Assembly: GCF_017876675.1 (NCBI RefSeq)
Contig: NZ_JAGIOI010000001.1
Coordinates: 186,001-250,000, forward strand
Source: Arthrobacter stackebrandtii
GTDB taxonomy: Bacteria > Actinomycetota > Actinomycetes > Actinomycetales > Micrococcaceae
Direction of reading: 5' to 3'
Length of the DNA: 64,000 nt
Within the stretch, counting starts at the first letter, position 1, and every line of letters starts with the position of its first letter. Shown one piece after another: positions 61,762-64,000 of the stretch. A program made the translations under genes and the position numbers. Under the pieces are notes generated by a model. That model searched no databases and was not told where the DNA came from. It saw only the letters and a program-made list of their open reading frames with translations.

Positions 61762-64000
61762 CTACGGGGCGCCAACCACCAGAACCACGCCCTTCCGCGG
61801 CTCCACCGTGACGGCGGCACCGGGCGCAAAGTCCGCGGCACCCTGGAAGCCGTCGATGGCGGGTGCAGACACGGCTGCCGCGGCCAGGTGCGCGTACTCC
61901 GGTGCGAATTCCAGCGTCACGTCAACCGGTTCGGGCGCCCAGCTGGCCAGCGCAGTCACCAGCCCGCCGGGCGTCAGCCACGAGGTCGCCAGCACGTCCG
62001 GGTCGCTGGTGCGCACAGGCACGGCAGCGCCGGCCCAGTGCCCCACCATGGGCGCATCCGCCAGGCCGTGCCCGGCCCAGAATGCCCACAGCGGCCGGTT
62101 GTCCACGCGCGGGGCACGCCCGGTCATGCCAAACACCAGCCCGCGCCACGGATTGCCGCCGCCTTCCAGCATCTCCCCCATCAGCCCGAACGGGATCCCG
62201 GAGACCTCCACGAGCCAGTACGCCGGATCGGTGTTGTCGTAGTCAAAGTACTCGCCCAGCCACAGCCTGTCCGTGTACGGCAGCTGCTCCATGTACAGGT
62301 TCGCGGAGGGGTTGAAGCCGTCGCGCTCGTTGAACTGGTTGGCCGAGTGGATGTCGATCTCCGGCTCGGCGCAGCGGTTCTGAAGCACCTTCCGCACCCG
62401 CTTCATGGCCTGGCGGTCGTAGGCGATGTCGTCGAGGTAGAGCCCGTCCAGCCCGGTGCGGCGCACCAGCTCGTCCAGGCCGCGGATGTACCAGTTCTGC
62501 AGCCGCGACTCCCCCGCCGTGACGATGGAAATGTCGTCAACAGTGGGTGCGTACCAGGCCGAGACATAGTTCGCGCCCACGTGTTCCTGCGGCCAGATAT
62601 GCCCCTTGCCCGGCCCGTCGCTGAAGATCTCACCGTTAAGCGAGGCCATGGGCAGCAGGTCGGGGCTGTGCGCCGTCAGCTCGCGCACGGTGTCATAGAC
62701 CTTGACCTTGAGCCCGGCCGCATGCGCCGCCGCCGTGTACTCGGCCAGCGTGTCGGCGTGCAGCAGGGGGTCGTTGATGAACGGTGCCAGCGCCGTTGCG
62801 TGGTGGATGTTGATGACGCTCGCCCCGGTCGCCGCAATGTCCGACACCGTCCCCTGGTCGTGAAAGTAGCGGTTGCGCAGCTGCCGTGCCGGGTCAATGG
62901 GCTTGAACGGCGTCAGCAGCAGGCGGAAGCCGTAGTTGAGCGATTCCCCGCCTGCCAGGGTGCGCGGGCCGCTGAAGGCTTCAAGAAGCACGACGCCGGA
63001 CCCTCCTTCCCCGACTGTCTCCCGGAGGGTGATGCCCGCCTCCGATGAGCCGTGGTTGCCCCAGGAGACCGGTTCGATGAGCGGCTTCTCGTGGTAGAAG
63101 TTCGTGTTGAGCGGGCGCTCGTAGTTGTCGTCGCGGAACGCAATCTGGGCGCCGATGTTGGCGTCGCCCAGCCACAGGGATTCCTGGTTGCGGTCCGCGA
63201 CGTCCCAACTCCAGTCAAGGCTCTCCATGCGCCGCCCGCCCGTGGTGCCCAGGCCCATGGACAGGGGCACGGATTCGGCCAGGCAAGGCACGCTGAGGCG
63301 GACGTCCCCCAACTCCACTCCGCCTCCCCCGGGGTTGGCGAGACGGACCGCGAAGGTGGCGGCGCCGTCGGCCTCCAGCTCGCCGTGGACCGTGGCGGAC
63401 AGTCCGCGGGCGGCGTTGTGCCACTGGCATCTCCAGCTGGTGCGGGCGGGGCCGTGGACGGTGAAGTCGATCTCGCCGAAAGTCCACGCGCCCGCGCCGC
63501 GTGTTTCGAGGCTGAAGGCGCCGGCCAGCAGCGTGCGCAGTGGGCCGTCCACGCCCGTGACCTCGGGGGTGAACGTTGATCCGATCTGTGCCGGGAGCCC
63601 GTTGGCGGCAAGGGTCAGCGTGCGGCCCAGGATGCCCAGCGTTCGGGCGGGCGCATCCAGCTCGATGGCCGTGAAGGGGCGCACCAGTTCGTCGTCGATG
63701 GCGAGCGTGGAGTCCAGCCAGGCGAGGCGGCGCAGCTGGCGGGGGTCGCCGAAACCGCCGGCGGGAATGTCGGCATCCGCCTCGGGGGCAATGTTGAGGG
63801 TGACGGGGATCGTGGCGCTCGTGCCCGCTGCACCAATGCGGACCGTGAGGTCAAGGGTCCCGCCGCCGGCTTCCGAGGGGACGGGGACAATGATGAACAG
63901 GGCCTGGACGCGGCCCTGCCCCACGGCGAGGTCCTTGCTGAACGGCACGCCGAGGCGGTCGACGCCTGCGGTATTGATGCAGCGGGCCGCCACCTCAATT
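61762..64000 (-). CDS. putative glycoside hydrolase (DUF6067-like), N-terminus beyond the window edge
   Basis: At least 745 residues, with the frame open to base 64000, so the start is not in the window. The visible N-terminal part is beta-rich (to about residue 360) and ends in NYGFRLLLTPFKPID, after which a barrel-like catalytic domain begins. RTGLDGLYLDDIAYDRQAMKR (an Asp-rich strand end) is a likely catalytic site. The C-terminus is a small beta domain. This layout resembles DUF6067-type glycoside hydrolases; the assignment is from pattern only. It is convergent with the GH110 gene and probably shares its substrate, but belongs to another transcript coming from the right. Confidence 0.6.
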   Translation of the reverse strand, partial: IEVAARCINTAGVDRLGVPFSKDLAVGQGRVQALFIIVPVPSEAGGGTLDLTVRIGAAGTSATIPVTLNIAPEADADIPAGGFGDPRQLRRLAWLDSTLAIDDELVRPFTAIELDAPARTLGILGRTLTLAANGLPAQIGSTFTPEVTGVDGPLRTLLAGAFSLETRGAGAWTFGEIDFTVHGPARTSWRCQWHNAARGLSATVHGELEADGAATFAVRLANPGGGGVELGDVRLSVPCLAESVPLSMGLGTTGGRRMESLDWSWDVADRNQESLWLGDANIGAQIAFRDDNYERPLNTNFYHEKPLIEPVSWGNHGSSEAGITLRETVGEGGSGVVLLEAFSGPRTLAGGESLNYGFRLLLTPFKPIDPARQLRNRYFHDQGTVSDIAATGASVINIHHATALAPFINDPLLHADTLAEYTAAAHAAGLKVKVYDTVRELTAHSPDLLPMASLNGEIFSDGPGKGHIWPQEHVGANYVSAWYAPTVDDISIVTAGESRLQNWYIRGLDELVRRTGLDGLYLDDIAYDRQAMKRVRKVLQNRCAEPEIDIHSANQFNERDGFNPSANLYMEQLPYTDRLWLGEYFDYDNTDPAYWLVEVSGIPFGLMGEMLEGGGNPWRGLVFGMTGRAPRVDNRPLWAFWAGHGLADAPMVGHWAGAAVPVRTSDPDVLATSWLTPGGLVTALASWAPEPVDVTLEFAPEYAHLAAAAVSAPAIDGFQGAADFAPGAAVTVEPRKGVVLVVGAP

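Noticed and set aside
1-64000. CRISPR arrays, tRNA or rRNA genes, prophage or complete insertion sequences
   Set aside because: No regular repeat-spacer series, cloverleaf, integrase or transposase was found on reading both strands.

Overview
The window is chromosomal DNA from a high-GC actinobacterium, most likely of the Arthrobacter group (Micrococcaceae). The basis is the GC-rich coding sequence, a SAM-IV riboswitch, a DUF222/HNH endonuclease gene, a dimeric-type glycyl-tRNA synthetase, and an EfeU with a long C-terminal extension. The genus is an inference. I see no tRNA, rRNA, CRISPR array, prophage or complete insertion sequence.

Layout. 1-3.1 kb: end of a small gene group (methyltransferase plus flavoprotein hydroxylase, possibly tailoring an aromatic polyketide), a GNAT and a membrane protein. 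3.3-7.2 kb: YibE/F protein and a glyS-GNAT pair. 7.5-13.8 kb: DUF222/HNH gene with a clear leaderless promoter, lactonase-like propeller, S4 RNA-binding protein, esterase, SGNH hydrolase, SHOCT-like protein. 13.9-16.6 kb: methionine genes metX and metY under a SAM-IV riboswitch. 17.3-23.4 kb: tex, VOC protein, CPBP protease, histidine phosphatase and methyltransferase, separated by spacers rich in structured repeats. 23.5-30.4 kb: metal locus, with a membrane-anchored multicopper oxidase (frameshifted at its last copper site) and a DUF6220 protein divergent from efeUOB.

30.5-40.9 kb: N-acetylgalactosamine locus. A very large secreted GH101 endo-alpha-N-acetylgalactosaminidase is divergent from an operon for a SIS deaminase/isomerase, ROK kinase, tagatose-6-phosphate-type kinase, class II aldolase and DeoR repressor. 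The reading is that O-glycans are cut from mucin-type glycoproteins outside the cell and the GalNAc moiety is burned through the tagatose-6-phosphate route. 41.1-52.7 kb: housekeeping and accessory genes (hutI, LysE exporter, FAD oxidase, an orphan formylglycine-generating enzyme, PP2C-like and APH-like proteins, the kbl-tdh threonine operon with its LysR regulator, a GNAT and two NUDIX hydrolases).

52.8-64 kb: second glycan locus. An LplABC/YtcQP-type oligosaccharide importer (no ATPase gene), a LacI repressor and a Gfo/Idh/MocA protein face a GH110-like alpha-1,3-galactosidase without a visible signal peptide and a DUF6067-like glycoside hydrolase that runs off the right edge. Taken together the window looks like a host- or animal-glycan foraging region in an organism group usually thought of as soil-dwelling.
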